From assembly GCA_029582155.1 (NCBI GenBank), contig CM055903.1:37556853-37620852 (forward strand): a stretch of 64,000 nt of DNA, given 5' to 3'. The stretch comes from Panopea generosa (lineage: Eukaryota > Mollusca > Bivalvia > Adapedonta > Hiatellidae). The position numbers and the translations under genes are program-made. Under the pieces are notes generated by a model that saw only the letters and a program-made list of their open reading frames with translations, did not search any database and was not told the DNA's origin. Positions 36,675 through 48,700 of this stretch are shown piece by piece. The stretch's first letter is position 1; each line of letters opens with the position of its first letter.

Positions 36675-36995
36675 TTTTATGACTGTAAAGTTAGTAGGTA
36701 GTTCGCATTTGGTAGTTGGGGATTCGAATAACCAACTACCGACCAGCTGCCAGTTGGGGATTCGGATTCGTTATTATAATTATTATTTGGTTTACATATT
36801 TTACTCATGTTATATGTTTAAAAATATAATCAATAAAAATGTATTTAAATTAATAGAAAATCTGAATCCCCAACTGGCAGCTGGTTGGTAGTTAGCGATT
36901 CGCGGCGAATCTCCAACAGGAAACTTTCAATCGCCGTCTGGTGAGTATACTCGTTATATTGAAGAACCAACCCGGCACTAGTGTGTTATTTATTA
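36675..36995 (+). mobile_element. MITE-like element D, copy 3
   Basis: Homologous over about 300 bp to 7212-7470, including gactgtaaagttagtagg at the start and ggtgagtatactcgttatat near the end. The internal inverted motifs gccagttggggattcggat and atccccaactggcagctgg are well preserved here. Confidence 0.7.
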
Positions 36996-37028
36996 TTATA
37001 AACTTATTTTTTTTAATTGATTATAAAA

Positions 37029-37718
37029 TAAGTCATTATGTCGTTATTTAACCTTTGAGCATTAATCTAATATATAAATTCAAAAAAGAAAATATAATAC
37101 TCATATCAACAGCATATTTTTCATTATGTAAAAACATTAACGTCACCACGTTGTCGACGTGAGCTGTAAAAAACGGCGTTTACTAAAGTAATTCAAATAC
37201 TTTCAAAGTTGTTTAGCCAAAAATGTCACGGTTAAACCTCCTTTATTATTCCCTCATCAAGTTTCTCGCTCGTCGTAGAAGACCATACAGAAAATAAAAA
37301 AATTTCTACCTCGTATATTTCGCGTGATATGGAATTTTGTAACACATTTCGAGGTCATAATAAATACGCAAATGATCACCTTCATTCATAAACAAGCGTT
37401 CACTGCGCTTATTAATGTTTATTGATGCATACAACTGTATCTAAACTCCTATAGGATAGTGTCCTATTCAAGTGAGTGCTTATATTGTAAAAATCGGCCA
37501 ATTAATGATCGAACTAGACCGCCGAAACGTAGAAAACGGCTAATATATGGGATGTCGCCAGGGGGCGCCACTGACGTCAAAATCGCCATATTTTCGGCCA
37601 AAAAAAATAACATCGTATAAAAGACAAGATGTGTTCCAACAATCACCGAAAGTATCATTAAAATCCGACGACTTTCGAAAATCGATGTGTAAACCAGCGA
37701 GCTACCTTTAAATTATAC
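37029..37718 (-). mobile_element. Element E, copy 2 of the inverted pair
   Basis: The reverse complement of 32752-33437, with matching ends. It lies about 30 bp from MITE-like copy 3. The two copies enclose about 3.6 kb. Confidence 0.8.
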
Positions 37719-38053
37719 GAGTCTAAAGTGTCTAATTGCATAACCTCTTTATTACAAACATTGGGTTTCTGAAGCCACGTTTTTGTTTTTGTTTACATTC
37801 GCCATTTTCAACGAACTGCTTTCGGGTTTCCGATCAATCATCAGATAACATCGTGAGGACTCGTTCCCGATCTCGTTTACGAGGCTTTGTTCGGGAAGTA
37901 TTAAAGTTTTGGCCAATATTCAATTACTGTTAGTTTGATAACTTTCAAGTAAATAAAGGTTATACGTCAATACATAAGCATTATTTTGTGCACAAAGTCT
38001 GGATTAACAGCGTGTTTATGTTACTTGCCAATATAATCCCTTTAACTCTATTA
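37719..38053. other. Intergenic, nothing recognised
   Basis: A 65-codon frame at 37736-37933 has no recognisable domain. Confidence 0.35.
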
Positions 38054-38135
38054 AGTCGGGTCTGGTCAACCCAGTCGGTAGCGCGTCTGATTATTATTCA
38101 AGGGATCGCGAATTCCAAACTACGCCGAACTGTTT
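38054..38135 (+). mobile_element. SINE family A head fragment
   Basis: Only the tRNA-like 5' part survives (cccagtcggtagcgcgtctg). Confidence 0.5.
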
Positions 38136-38162
38136 TTTTTTCTGACCTAGATTAATTATGTG

Positions 38163-38455
38163 TTAACATGCTGGGTATTCCGTGGCCGACTGGTCTAAGG
38201 CTCCGTCTCAAGATCACTTACCTCTCATCGTTGAGGCAGTAGGTTCGAGTCCTGCACGGTCCAAAACGACAAAGTTTGTCAGTTACTTGTAAAAGGACGG
38301 TGGTTCTACTCAGATTCATTCTGAGGTCTTCCTTTACCAGGAAATGTTGGAAATGTTAAGTCCAGAACAAGCATACTTCGTCCTAGTTTGAATGCCCAGT
38401 CCGTAAACTTGTATAATTATAGACCTCAAATCCATGTATTATTTATTAAATAAAG
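38163..38455 (+). mobile_element. tRNA-derived SINE, family B (Leu/Ser-type head)
   Basis: The head carries an A box (gtggccgactggtctaagg), an extended variable-arm-like region and a B box (ggttcgagtcctgcac). It is followed by gtcagttacttgtaaaagga, cattctgaggtcttccttta and an AT-rich tail with aaataaagcc. The same order occurs at 43738-43975. It lies about 310 bp upstream of the sulfatase start codon. Confidence 0.75.
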
Positions 38456-38771
38456 CCAGTTTTCCATCTCTGTATCAGCCAACTTCACGCAACTCCATGT
38501 ATCTAGCATATAGATATACGTACCTTTTGTAATATTGGCCATTAAAATACTGCACACGATACAATATACACGATATGGTGAATTGCGCGAGCTGTATACA
38601 AATAATACAACCTGTGGTAGAATTAATATTAACGGAACAGTTGTCGGATATTAATGAAAGTGAAACATTATTTAAAGAGAAATATTAATTAAAGGTGAAA
38701 ACAATCGTTATTAAATCTGTGTTATACATCAAAAACCATAACAGCTGAGTGGAAGCTTTATTTACCGGAAA
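38456..38771. other. 5' flank of the arylsulfatase gene
   Basis: AT-rich DNA that should contain the promoter and 5' UTR. No convincing TATA box or initiator could be assigned. Confidence 0.35.
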
Positions 38772-39036
38772 ATGGAAATCATTAAGACAGTTGTTTGGTG
38801 TCAGTTACTTTCTGTAGTGTTTTGTGTTGTTTCTGGTCGACCCAACATACTTATTTTTCTTGCTGATGATTTTGGTATCGGAGATGTTGGTATCTATGGC
38901 AACACGACGCTTCGGACCCCTAATATTGACAAGATCGGGAAAGAAGGGACAAAACTGACCCATCACGTGACCGCTGCGAGTGTTTGCTCTCCCAGCAGGG
39001 CGGCGCTTCTAACTGGGAGATACCCAATCAGATCAG
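38772..39036 (+). CDS. Arylsulfatase exon 1: signal peptide, Asp-Asp metal site, formylglycine motif
   Basis: ATG in context ggaaaATGG opens a signal peptide of about 22 residues, directly followed by the sulfatase N-terminus. Catalytic Cys72 lies in [13 protein letters not shown], the full sulfatase signature 1 required for conversion to formylglycine; Arg76 is also kept. The donor is G|GTGTGT at 39037. Read-through past it adds 17 unrelated codons before a stop. Confidence 0.92.
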
Positions 39037-39407
39037 GTGTGTTAATGATTAAACTCTATACGATGGTGTGTATTGGATGTAACTTGATATGACCGACGTT
39101 TGATTCTCATCGTCTCTACAGTTTTGTGCGGTTAATCTTTTTCGTTTTTTCTTTCTTTTTTTTCTTTTTTTTTCTCTTTTCTTTCATAACATAATTAATT
39201 TTATAGCAAGAAGATAATACTTATTTGCTTATTACTGATAATTCCTACCAAAAGATTGCAAGCGATTTGTTACAATAGTTTGTATCATATAATATAAAAT
39301 AACACATTGCCTTGGCTGTATAGGCGATTAGGCAAGTAAGTCGATTCATGTGTTCGTTAAATCCAGTTATTACCTGTAACTTGGAAATAATACATTCACT
39401 CAAATCA

Positions 39408-39408
39408 T

Positions 39409-39463
<55 letters not shown>
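39408..39463. repeat. (TTG)n microsatellite, about 18 copies
   Basis: An uninterrupted ttg run inside the sulfatase intron 1; it precedes a segment (tttagcgtcgctttcaacaa) that looks like a dispersed repeat running to about 39780. Confidence 0.95.
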
Positions 39464-39839
39464 ATGGTGTTTAGCGTCGCTTTCAACAAGTTTTCAGTTA
39501 CTAGTATATAGTAACGCTGTTTACTTGAGACAGTGTTCTAAGTGCTGCCACACCGGAGTATCATACCGCAGACATACTGTATGATACACCACCTAGTTAT
39601 ATTACACTGACACCGGTACGACCAGACCTAGAGCTATCCTCAAAATACTGAGCACCAAGCGAGAAGCTTCAAGTTCCATTTGTTCAAGTCTTTAGTATTA
39701 CCTGGACTGGGATTTAACCCACAACCGTCCGCATACGAGGCGGACGCTTCATTCCTAAACCGCTGACGTAAAACAAATTAGACAAGACAGCCAAATATAA
39801 TTAATATAATTACCACCCAAAACGAGGATTGCTTCTTTA

Positions 39840-40545
39840 TACCCGAGTTATATATTTGTGCAGGTGAGTGTATGTTGGTTGTGTATTTACATAGGCCCCA
39901 CGCCCCCACAGCCGCGTTCAATGTTCAGGTTGTGGCGGGGCGGGGGGGGGGGTGATTGCAGCATATACTTTGCATAGTTTGGCACTTAAAAAACCAAGAT
40001 TCCCTAGGGGAGACCTCTCCCCTCTCATAGCAGTAACGGAGACCCCTCCGGTAGTCTTCCCATACTCGCAAGCCGTATGCATTTCCCTGGCCCCTACCAA
40101 ACGGTTTTCCTCGGTATGAATTCCTTTCTGGCTACGTCCCTGCTCTTTTTCTTAACAAAAACTTGTAATATTTGGTTTCAAAATATTAAACCTTTTCCGG
40201 GAAGCCCCAAACCCCCATGTCTCCCCGACATTTTTCTCCCACTGCGTGAGGTACCGGGTTTAAATTTTTTTAATTTACATCTTATAGTTTTCCTTAAGAA
40301 CTTTTTTTAAAAGTCATAACATAATGGTCTCAGGAGTAAATAACAACCACATTTAATCATACAATCTCCCTATAATGCAGCATTTGGTATTTAAGGTATC
40401 AACATATTCTAGGGGACCCCCCTTCCCCACACACCCGAAACGGGAGGGGGATACATCCTCATATACACTCACCTCAGGTTGCCGCCCCCCCCCCCCCCCA
40501 CCATCCCCCAATAATTGAAACGCTCCTACGTCCATGATTTATTAT
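39840..40545. mobile_element. Unclassified element bounded by facing G-rich and C-rich tracts
   Basis: A G-run at 39935-39952 and a C-run at 40481-40510 lie in opposite orientation, and caggtgagtgtatgttgg at 39861 faces tatacactcacctcagg at 40462-40478. These look like inverted termini of a ~700 bp insertion or two inverted fragments of one repeat. No coding region is visible. Confidence 0.35.
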
Positions 40546-40639
40546 AGCTATACAGGTGTTATGACTGTATGTGTGTTTTATATTATGCAGCAGTTGTGAC
40601 TATAAGCGTGTTTTGTATTTATTACAGTGATGCAGATGA

Positions 40640-42270
40640 ATGTATGCATGTAATGAATTGAATACATATAATCACGACACCTGCACCACTGTAATACATA
40701 CATAACATGCATACACTAACTACACCTGCATTACCATGATAAATACACAACATATACACAGTCACGACACAGTCTAAACACCTGCATAACAATACTATGC
40801 ACACTACATGTTGATACATACGATCACAACACCTGCCGCTTACTATGATATAAACACTACATATATATACAGTCACACCACCTGCATAACTATTATAAAT
40901 GCACTACATATATACAGACACACCACCTGCATAACTATTATAAATGCACCACATATATACAGTCACACCACCTGCATAACTATTATAAATGCACTACATA
41001 TATACAGTCACACCACCTGCATAACTATTATAAATGCACCACATATATACAGTCACACCACCTGCATAACTATTATAAATGCACTACATATATGCAGACA
41101 CACTACCTGTATAACTATTATAAATGCACTACATATATACAGACACACCACCTGCATAACTATTATAAATGCACCACATATATACAGTCACACCACCTGC
41201 ATAACTATTATAAATGCACCACATATATACAGTCACACCACCTGCATAACTATTATAAATGCACTACATATATGCAGACACACTACCTGTATAACTATTA
41301 TAAATGCACTACATATATACAGACACACCACCTGCATAACTATTATAAATGCACCACATATATACAGTCACACCACCTGCATAACTATTATAAATGCACC
41401 ACATATATACAGTCACACCACCTGCATAACTATTATAAATGCACTACATATATGCAGACACACTACCTGTATAACTATTATAAATGCACTACATATATAC
41501 AGACACACCACCTGCATAACTATTATAGATGCACTACATATATACAGTCACACCACCTGCATAACTATTATAAATGCACTACATATATGCAGACACACTA
41601 CCTGTATAACTATTATAAATGCACTACATATATACAGACACACCACCTGCATAACTATTATAGATGCACTACATATATACAGACACACTACCTGTATAAC
41701 TATTATAAATGCACCACATATATACAGTCACACCACCTGCATAACTATTATAGATGCACTACATATATACAGTCACACTACCTGTATAACTATATAAATG
41801 CACCACATATATACAGTCACACCACCTGCATAACTATTATAAATGCACCACATATATACAGACACACCACCTGCATAACTATTATAAATGCACCACATAA
41901 ATACAGACACACCACCTGCATAACTATTATAAATGCACTACATATATACAGACACACCACCTGCATAACTATTATAGATGCACTACATATATACAGTCAC
42001 ACCACTTGCATAACTATTATAGATGCACTACATATATACAGTCACACCACCTGCATAACTATTATAAATGCACTACATATATGTAGACACACTACCTGTA
42101 TAACTATTATAAATGCACCACATATATACAGACACACCACCTGCATAACTATTATAAATGCACTACATATATACAGTCACACCACCTGCATAACTATTAT
42201 TAATTCACAACATTCATAACACTTGCATAACTATTATACATACACAACCCACATACAGTCACAGCAACTG
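40640..42270. repeat. 45-bp minisatellite with 180-bp higher-order units
   Basis: The unit contains cctgcataactattataaat and gcaccacatatatacag, period 45 bp (41106 to 41151), regular from about 40850 to 42200 with degenerate flanks. Blocks of four units repeat at 180 bp (catatatgcagacacactacc starts near 41088, 41268 and 41448). Because 45 is a multiple of 3, frames of 329 and 375 codons arise; they have no start context, splice partner or complexity and are rejected as genes. Confidence 0.95.
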
Positions 42271-42353
42271 CATAAATATAATAGACACGTCTTATTTTTT
42301 ATTTTATTGTGCACAGTTTTTAGACACAACTTGCATTATAATCAGTCAATATT

Positions 42354-42541
42354 GTTGAAGTTTTGATTTTATTTCACTTAGTTTTATTTTTGTTTAATAT
42401 GATCTTGAATTTTGTTTCATAACTTATTGCACAGCTTGTTTTATAATATGTCTATAGTGTTGAACGTTTTGACTTCATTTCATCTAAGTTTTATTTTTGT
42501 TTAATATAAACTTGAATTTTGTTTTATTACTCGTTGCACAA
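42354..42541. repeat. Imperfect direct duplication (~106-bp spacing)
   Basis: 42354-42434 and 42460-42541 share ttttatttttgtttaatat and cttgaattttgtt with moderate divergence. Confidence 0.7.
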
Positions 42542-43034
42542 TAAATCACAGTGGATCGTATATGTTATATGGTGTGATTGCTATTTTGTTTTTACCATTT
42601 TGCTTAAAACATTAATAAATTTATATCAATGTTCACGGCTTGAAACATATAAAATCATATGATATATATCTGGAAACAAGAACAACTGTATATAGTGAAC
42701 AGTTAACAACTAACTTTTATACTGTAACATATTTCCCCCTTTCATGGTTACGGACGTCCATACAACTGTATATAAATTAGTTGTTTACACAAACAATGTT
42801 ACCAGTTCATCTATCAATCATGGATAGTATTTTATCTATTGTTTTTCATTATATATTCAATCATTTTACTAAGTACCAGCATGTTTTCCTTTGCACATTC
42901 CATATGAAAAAGACAGTTATAAAGTTCTATTATATAACGTTATTACCTCGCTTTTGATGCATTAAGATAGATATTTTAATTTTATTCATATAGTTAATGT
43001 TAGCTCATTCTCAGAGATAATGATTTTTGTATAA

Positions 43035-43212
43035 CATTTATTTAGCTCGATTGCTCAGAAAAATCAAAGCTGATATAAATTGCTTTTAAGTCAGTTTCCT
43101 GAGTAGAACCAGTTCTGAGTGTTTTTAGAGGCCATCGGGTCGAAGTCGGGGTCAAACCTGTGACCTCTGGTGTTAGCGGTAAATACTCTATGCACTTCAC
43201 TACCGCCCTGTT
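43035..43212 (-). mobile_element. tRNA-derived SINE, family C-like, degenerate
   Basis: The reverse complement begins cagggcggtagtgaagtgca and carries a B-box-like acaggtttgaccccgac, followed by an internal region ending at gagcaatcgagcta. It is too diverged to be a tRNA gene. Confidence 0.5.
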
Positions 43213-43737
43213 TAAATGTTTATTGAAGAATCATTATTATCATATTGATTCGTAATGTATTCTGACACTGGAAACATGATTAAGTTCTGCAGTGATGTCA
43301 AATTACATAATAAGTTAACAATATCAAAACAAACTGAATATCACAAAGTTCGTGTTGGCTATACAGTGAATAAACTAGGCATTTTGGTATCACCAGGATG
43401 GCGGACATGCACAGATAGGGTTTTCGTTCATATTTAAACCCATGAATTATGTTCTGTTTATATGAAAATAAATAAAGATACAGATAATTTATATCTTAAA
43501 TTTACTATAGAAAAATATAAGTTATTTTTTAAGAGCATTTTACGTGTGTTTAACATTTTTACATTAAGAACCATTTACACATATCGCATATAACTAGTTC
43601 ATTTAGGTTCTGTTGAATGACGTTTATGTTGGTTTCCCTCTGAATCATAATAACGCGTATATATAGCTTTAAAACGCCAATGACATATTAATGATATAGC
43701 TAGGGTTTGATCTTAATACACTTGTTAAACCAAGGTT

Positions 43738-43975
43738 CCTACGTGGCCGAGTGGTTTCAATATCACTAACCTCTCACCGTTAATGTCGTAGGTTCGAGTC
43801 CCGCTCGCTCCAAAACCTTTATGTGAGAAAATTTGTCAGTTACTTGCGGAAGGACGGCGGTTCACTCAGTCTGACTCAGTTCTGAGGCTTCCTCCACCAG
43901 TAAAACTGGATATGCAATATATAACCTGAAATGTGTTGAAAATGGCGTTAAACCCCAATAAAAAATGTTAAATCC
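43738..43975 (+). mobile_element. tRNA-derived SINE, family B
   Basis: Head acgtggccgagtggtttc, B box aggttcgagtcccgctcg, then gtcagttacttgcggaagga, ttctgaggcttcctccacca and a tail with gcgttaaaccccaataaaaa. Parallel to 38163-38455. Confidence 0.75.
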
Positions 43976-44683
43976 ACGCTCTAAAACAGAATCCGCGCCA
44001 TTTAAGAAATAACTCGGTTTAACTTAATGTAAAGGAACCTTTTATATGTTGCTTTGCTATATCTTTAACGCAGCAAAATATTACTATATAAATAAAAAAA
44101 ATACTTTGTAAAACTAACAGTTATTCATATCAAACAGTTTACACGCACGCACACACACACGTATAATATGTGTTTGTAAGATGATTAAAACATTAGTGAA
44201 GATAAATTGTTTATTAATTTACCTGACTCACTTAATCAACATTTATCAGTTTACTATTCAGACAGGTATGGACTTGGATGAGTGAATATTTGTTACATTT
44301 TCAACACTGTACGATTCAAAATGACTTACTTTACCACAAAAATTGTGTTCAAAAGTTCGAACATTATGTTAGCATAAACTTTCCCTTGCCTTTTTGAGTA
44401 GCTTGGCGTAATTATAAGTATGTTGTAGTTTAACAATTCTTTAATGTGGGTAAGAACATTTCAACTCTTGGGGAGAGGCAACCTCGGTTTAGTGTGCGGG
44501 AAGGGTGTCTCGCTCTGCCGCTGGTGGCGGTAATTCTATTCTACTCCCACTATTAGGATACGGTGAACCGTTCCGAAAACTGTTTGCTATCTTCAACACT
44601 AACAGCTGAATTCTACTCATATCTTAGGAAATATATTTGTTGATAACGCCAATTAATTTTTAATTTGATGCGTTATTATTTAA

Positions 44684-44690
44684 ACACGCA

Positions 44691-44722
<32 letters not shown>

Positions 44723-44730
44723 CACACACA
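44684..44730. repeat. (CGCA)n-(CA)n microsatellite
   Basis: acgcacgcacgc runs directly into acacacac. A shorter CA tract is at 44142-44160. Confidence 0.95.
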
Positions 44731-45033
44731 TGACACATTAAACACTTAGAATTATGCTTGAGTATACGCTCTTTTGGGTAAGTCAACCATAAACACGTAG
44801 CTTATAACTTTATCTCAAACTATATCTTTGTCTACCAATGCGTAGGTTTATTGTTATGTTTCAATGACTGAGCATCGGTTTATTTTACAATGCGGTTTTT
44901 ACTATTTTTATTACTGATATATAAATTGACATTATATAAGGTTGAGGGAGCGGGCCTTCATTATATCATTAAGATATAACCTATGCAGCGTTTGAAAATC
45001 GAGATATTTATTGCAATGGCATTTGTTACGTGA

Positions 45034-45138
45034 TTTTAGACCAAGGCGCGTATTTGTTTACGCTGGTGTTTTAGACCAAGGCGCGTATTTGTTTACGCTG
45101 GTGTTTTAGACCAAGGCGCGTATTTGTTTACGCTGGTG
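45034..45138. repeat. 35-bp perfect triplication
   Basis: Three identical copies starting at 45034, 45069 and 45104, each with ttttagaccaaggcgcgta. Perfect identity implies a recent event. Confidence 0.95.
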
Positions 45139-45729
45139 TTCTCCGGAACATTCAATCAATTTCAGTTGTTTACAAGTATGTCAACTACAGCATTTGTATA
45201 GCAACTTCTTATCAAATCATTAATCACCTTTTCATATCATGAAATGTTACATTCATAATTCCATTTTGTCATTTGCAACGTACTTAATGTTTAACCAAGT
45301 CCTTTGAATTCAGAAAAAAGCATGACCTTTGTATGACTCTTTAAAGCACATAGTGGATACGTTTCTAAACATTTGGTTATAAAACATTTTCAAAATTTAA
45401 TTTTGGAAACGCCTTAAAATGTACTCGTACAGTATATAATTATCTGCTTTCAAACTAAACTTCAAACCAAAAGGCAATCTTTGCGTATTACCAACATTAA
45501 GTCATCAAAATGTGTGGTTGGTAGAGTGTCAAAGCACTTTTCAAAATATAAAATTCATAGTGAAACAATGATCGTAAAATTAGTAAATGTCAAGTTTATT
45601 TTTGTGGTTTACATAATTCCCAAGTAAATCGTGTCGGGTTTGTGTCTGACGACACTAGTTTTATTAACACAGTCTCGTTTTATGATACGACGATGTTATA
45701 GGAAAAGCGATGTTAGATGTATCAACACG
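45139..45729. other. Intronic, nothing recognised
   Basis: AT-rich spacer between the 35 bp triplication and the 43 bp array. Confidence 0.4.
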
Positions 45730-48700
45730 TAAACTACGTTCATGCTCCCCAGTGGTGATTGTACTACCTACTGACACGTTGTTCACGTTCCCCAGTGGTT
45801 ATTGTGATACCAACTGACACCTCTTTCATGCTCCAAAGTGGTGATTGTACTACCTACTGAAACCACGTTCACGTTCCCCAGTAGTTATTATGCTATCTAC
45901 TGACACCACGTTCACGCTCCCCAGTGGTTATTGTGCTACCTACCGACACCACGTTAACGCTCCCCAGTGGTGATTGTACTACCTACTGACACCACGTTCA
46001 CGCTCCTCAGTGGTTATTGTGCTATCTACTGACACCAAGTTCACGCTCCCCGGTGGTTATTGTGATACCTACTGACACCACGTTCATGCTCCCCAGTGGT
46101 GATTGTACTACCTTCTGACACCACGTTCACGCTCCCAGTGGTTATTGTGCTATCTACTGACACCAGGTTCACGCTCCCCAGTGGTTATTGTGCTACCTAC
46201 TGATACCACATTCACGCTCCCCAGTGGTTATTGTGCTACCTACAAACACCACGTTCACGCTCCCCAGTAGTTATTGTGTACATACTGACATCACGTTCAC
46301 GCTCCCCAGTGGTTATTGTGCTACCTACTGACACCACGCTCACGCTCACCAGTGGTGATTGTGCCACCTACTCACATCATGTTCACGCTCAAAAGTGGTT
46401 ATTGTGCTACCTGTTGGAAACACGCTCACGCTCCCCAGTGGTGATTGTGCTACCTACTGACATCACGTTCACGCTCTCCAGTGGTAATTGTGCAACCTAT
46501 TGGCAACACGCTCACGTTCCCCAGTGGTTATTGTGCTCCCTGTTTGCAACACACTCAATCTCCCCAGTGGTTATTGTGCTCCCTATTTGCAACACACTCA
46601 AGCTCCCCAGTGGTTATTGTGCTCCCTGTTTGCAACACACTCAAGCTCCCCAGTGGTTATTGTGCTCCCTATTTGCAACACAATCAAGCTCCCCAGTGGT
46701 TATTGTGCTCCCTATTTGCAACAAACTCAGGCTCCTCAGTGGATATTGTGCTACCTACTGACATCACGTTTTCGGTCCTCAGTGGTAATTGTGCTACCTA
46801 CTGACACCACGTTCACGCTCACAGTGGTAATTGTGCTACCTACTGACACCACGTTCACGCTCACAGTGGTTATTGTGCTACCTATTGGTAACACGCTCAG
46901 GCTCACCAGTGGTTATTGTGCTACCAATTGGCAACACGTTCACGCTCCCCAGTGGTTATTGTGCTATTTACCGACACCACGTTCACGCTCCCCAGTGATG
47001 ATTTTGCTACAAACTGACATCACGTTCACGCTCCCTAGTGGTTATTGTGCTACATATTGACACCACGTTCACGCTCCAAAGTGGTTATTGCGCTAACTAT
47101 TGGCAACACGCTCACGCTCCCAAGTGGTAATTGTGTTACCTACTGAAATCACGTTCTCGCTCCCGAGTGGTGATTGTGCTACCTACTGACATCACGTTTA
47201 CGCTCTCCAGTGGTAATTGTGCAACCTATTGGCAACACGCTCACGCTCCCCAGTGGTTATTGTGCTCCCTGTTTGCAACACACTCACGCGTCTCGGTGGA
47301 TATTGTGCTACCTACTGACACCGCGTTCAAGCTCCCAGTTGTTATTGTGCTACCTATTGGCAACACGTTCACGCTCACCATTGGTTATTGTGCTATTTAC
47401 CGACACCACGTTCATGCTCCCCAGTAGTGATTTTGCTACCTACTGACATCATGTTCACGCTTCCTAGTGGTTATTGTGCTACCTATTGACACCAAGTTCA
47501 CGCTCCAAAGTGGTTATTATGCTTCCTATTGACATCACGTTCACAATCACCAGTGGTTATTGGGCTACCTATTGACACTACGTTCACGCTCCCCAGTGGT
47601 TATTGTGCTTCTTATTGACATCACGTTCACAATCCCCAGTTGTTATTGGGCTACCTATTGACACATCGTTCACGCTCCACAGTGGTTATTGCGCTACCTA
47701 TTGGCAACAAGCTTACGCTCCTCAGTGGTTATTGTGCTACCTTTTGGCATCACGTTCACACTCCCAAGTGGTTGTTGTGCTACCTACTGATACCAGGTTC
47801 ATGCTCCCCAGTGGTTATTGTGCTACCTACTGACATCACGTTCATGCTCCACAGTGGTAATTGTGCTACCTACTAACATCAACGCTCACAAGTGGTTATT
47901 GTGCTACCTACCGACATCACGTTTACGCTCCCCAGTGGATATTGTGCTACCTACAGACATCACGATCAAGCTCACCAGTGGTTATTGTGCTACCTACTGA
48001 CATCACCCTCACGCTCCCCAGTGGTTATTGTGCTACCTACTGACATCATGCTCACGCTCCCCAGTGGTTATTGTGCTACCTACTGATATCACGCTCACGC
48101 TCATCAGTAGTTATTGTGCTACTTACCGACATCACGTTAACGCACCCCAGTGGTTATTTTGCTACCTACTAACATCACGTTTACACTCCCCAGTGGTTAT
48201 TGTCTTACCTACTCACATCACGTCCCCCCCCCCCCCCCCCGTGGTGATTGTTCTTCTTATAGCTCCCCAGTGGTTATTGTGCTACCTACTGACACAACGT
48301 TTACACTCCCCAGTGGTTATTGTGCTACCTACTGACACAACGTTCACGCTCCCCAGTGGTTATTGTGCTACGTATTGATAACACATTCACGCTCACAAGT
48401 GGTTATTGTGCTACCTATTGATAACACGTTCACGCTCACAAGTGGTTATTGTGCTACCTATTGATAACACGTTCACGCTCACAAGTGGTTATTGTGCTAC
48501 CTACTGATACCACGCTCGCGCTCACCAGTGGTTATTGTGCTACCTACTGACACCACGTTTACCTGATTGTGCTACCTACCGACACCACGTTCAACCTCCT
48601 CAGTGGTTATTGTGCTACTTACTGCCACCACGTTCACGATTCCCAGTGGTTATTGTGCTACCTACTGACACCGCGTTCACGCTCCAAAGTGGTTATTGTG

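Noticed and set aside
37736-37933. 65-codon plus-strand frame
   Set aside because: No domain, no context; next to a dispersed element.
40808-42219. 329- and 375-codon frames with HTTCITIINA repeats
   Set aside because: The 45 bp unit keeps phase; there is no start context, signal peptide or partner exon, and they lie in a sulfatase intron.
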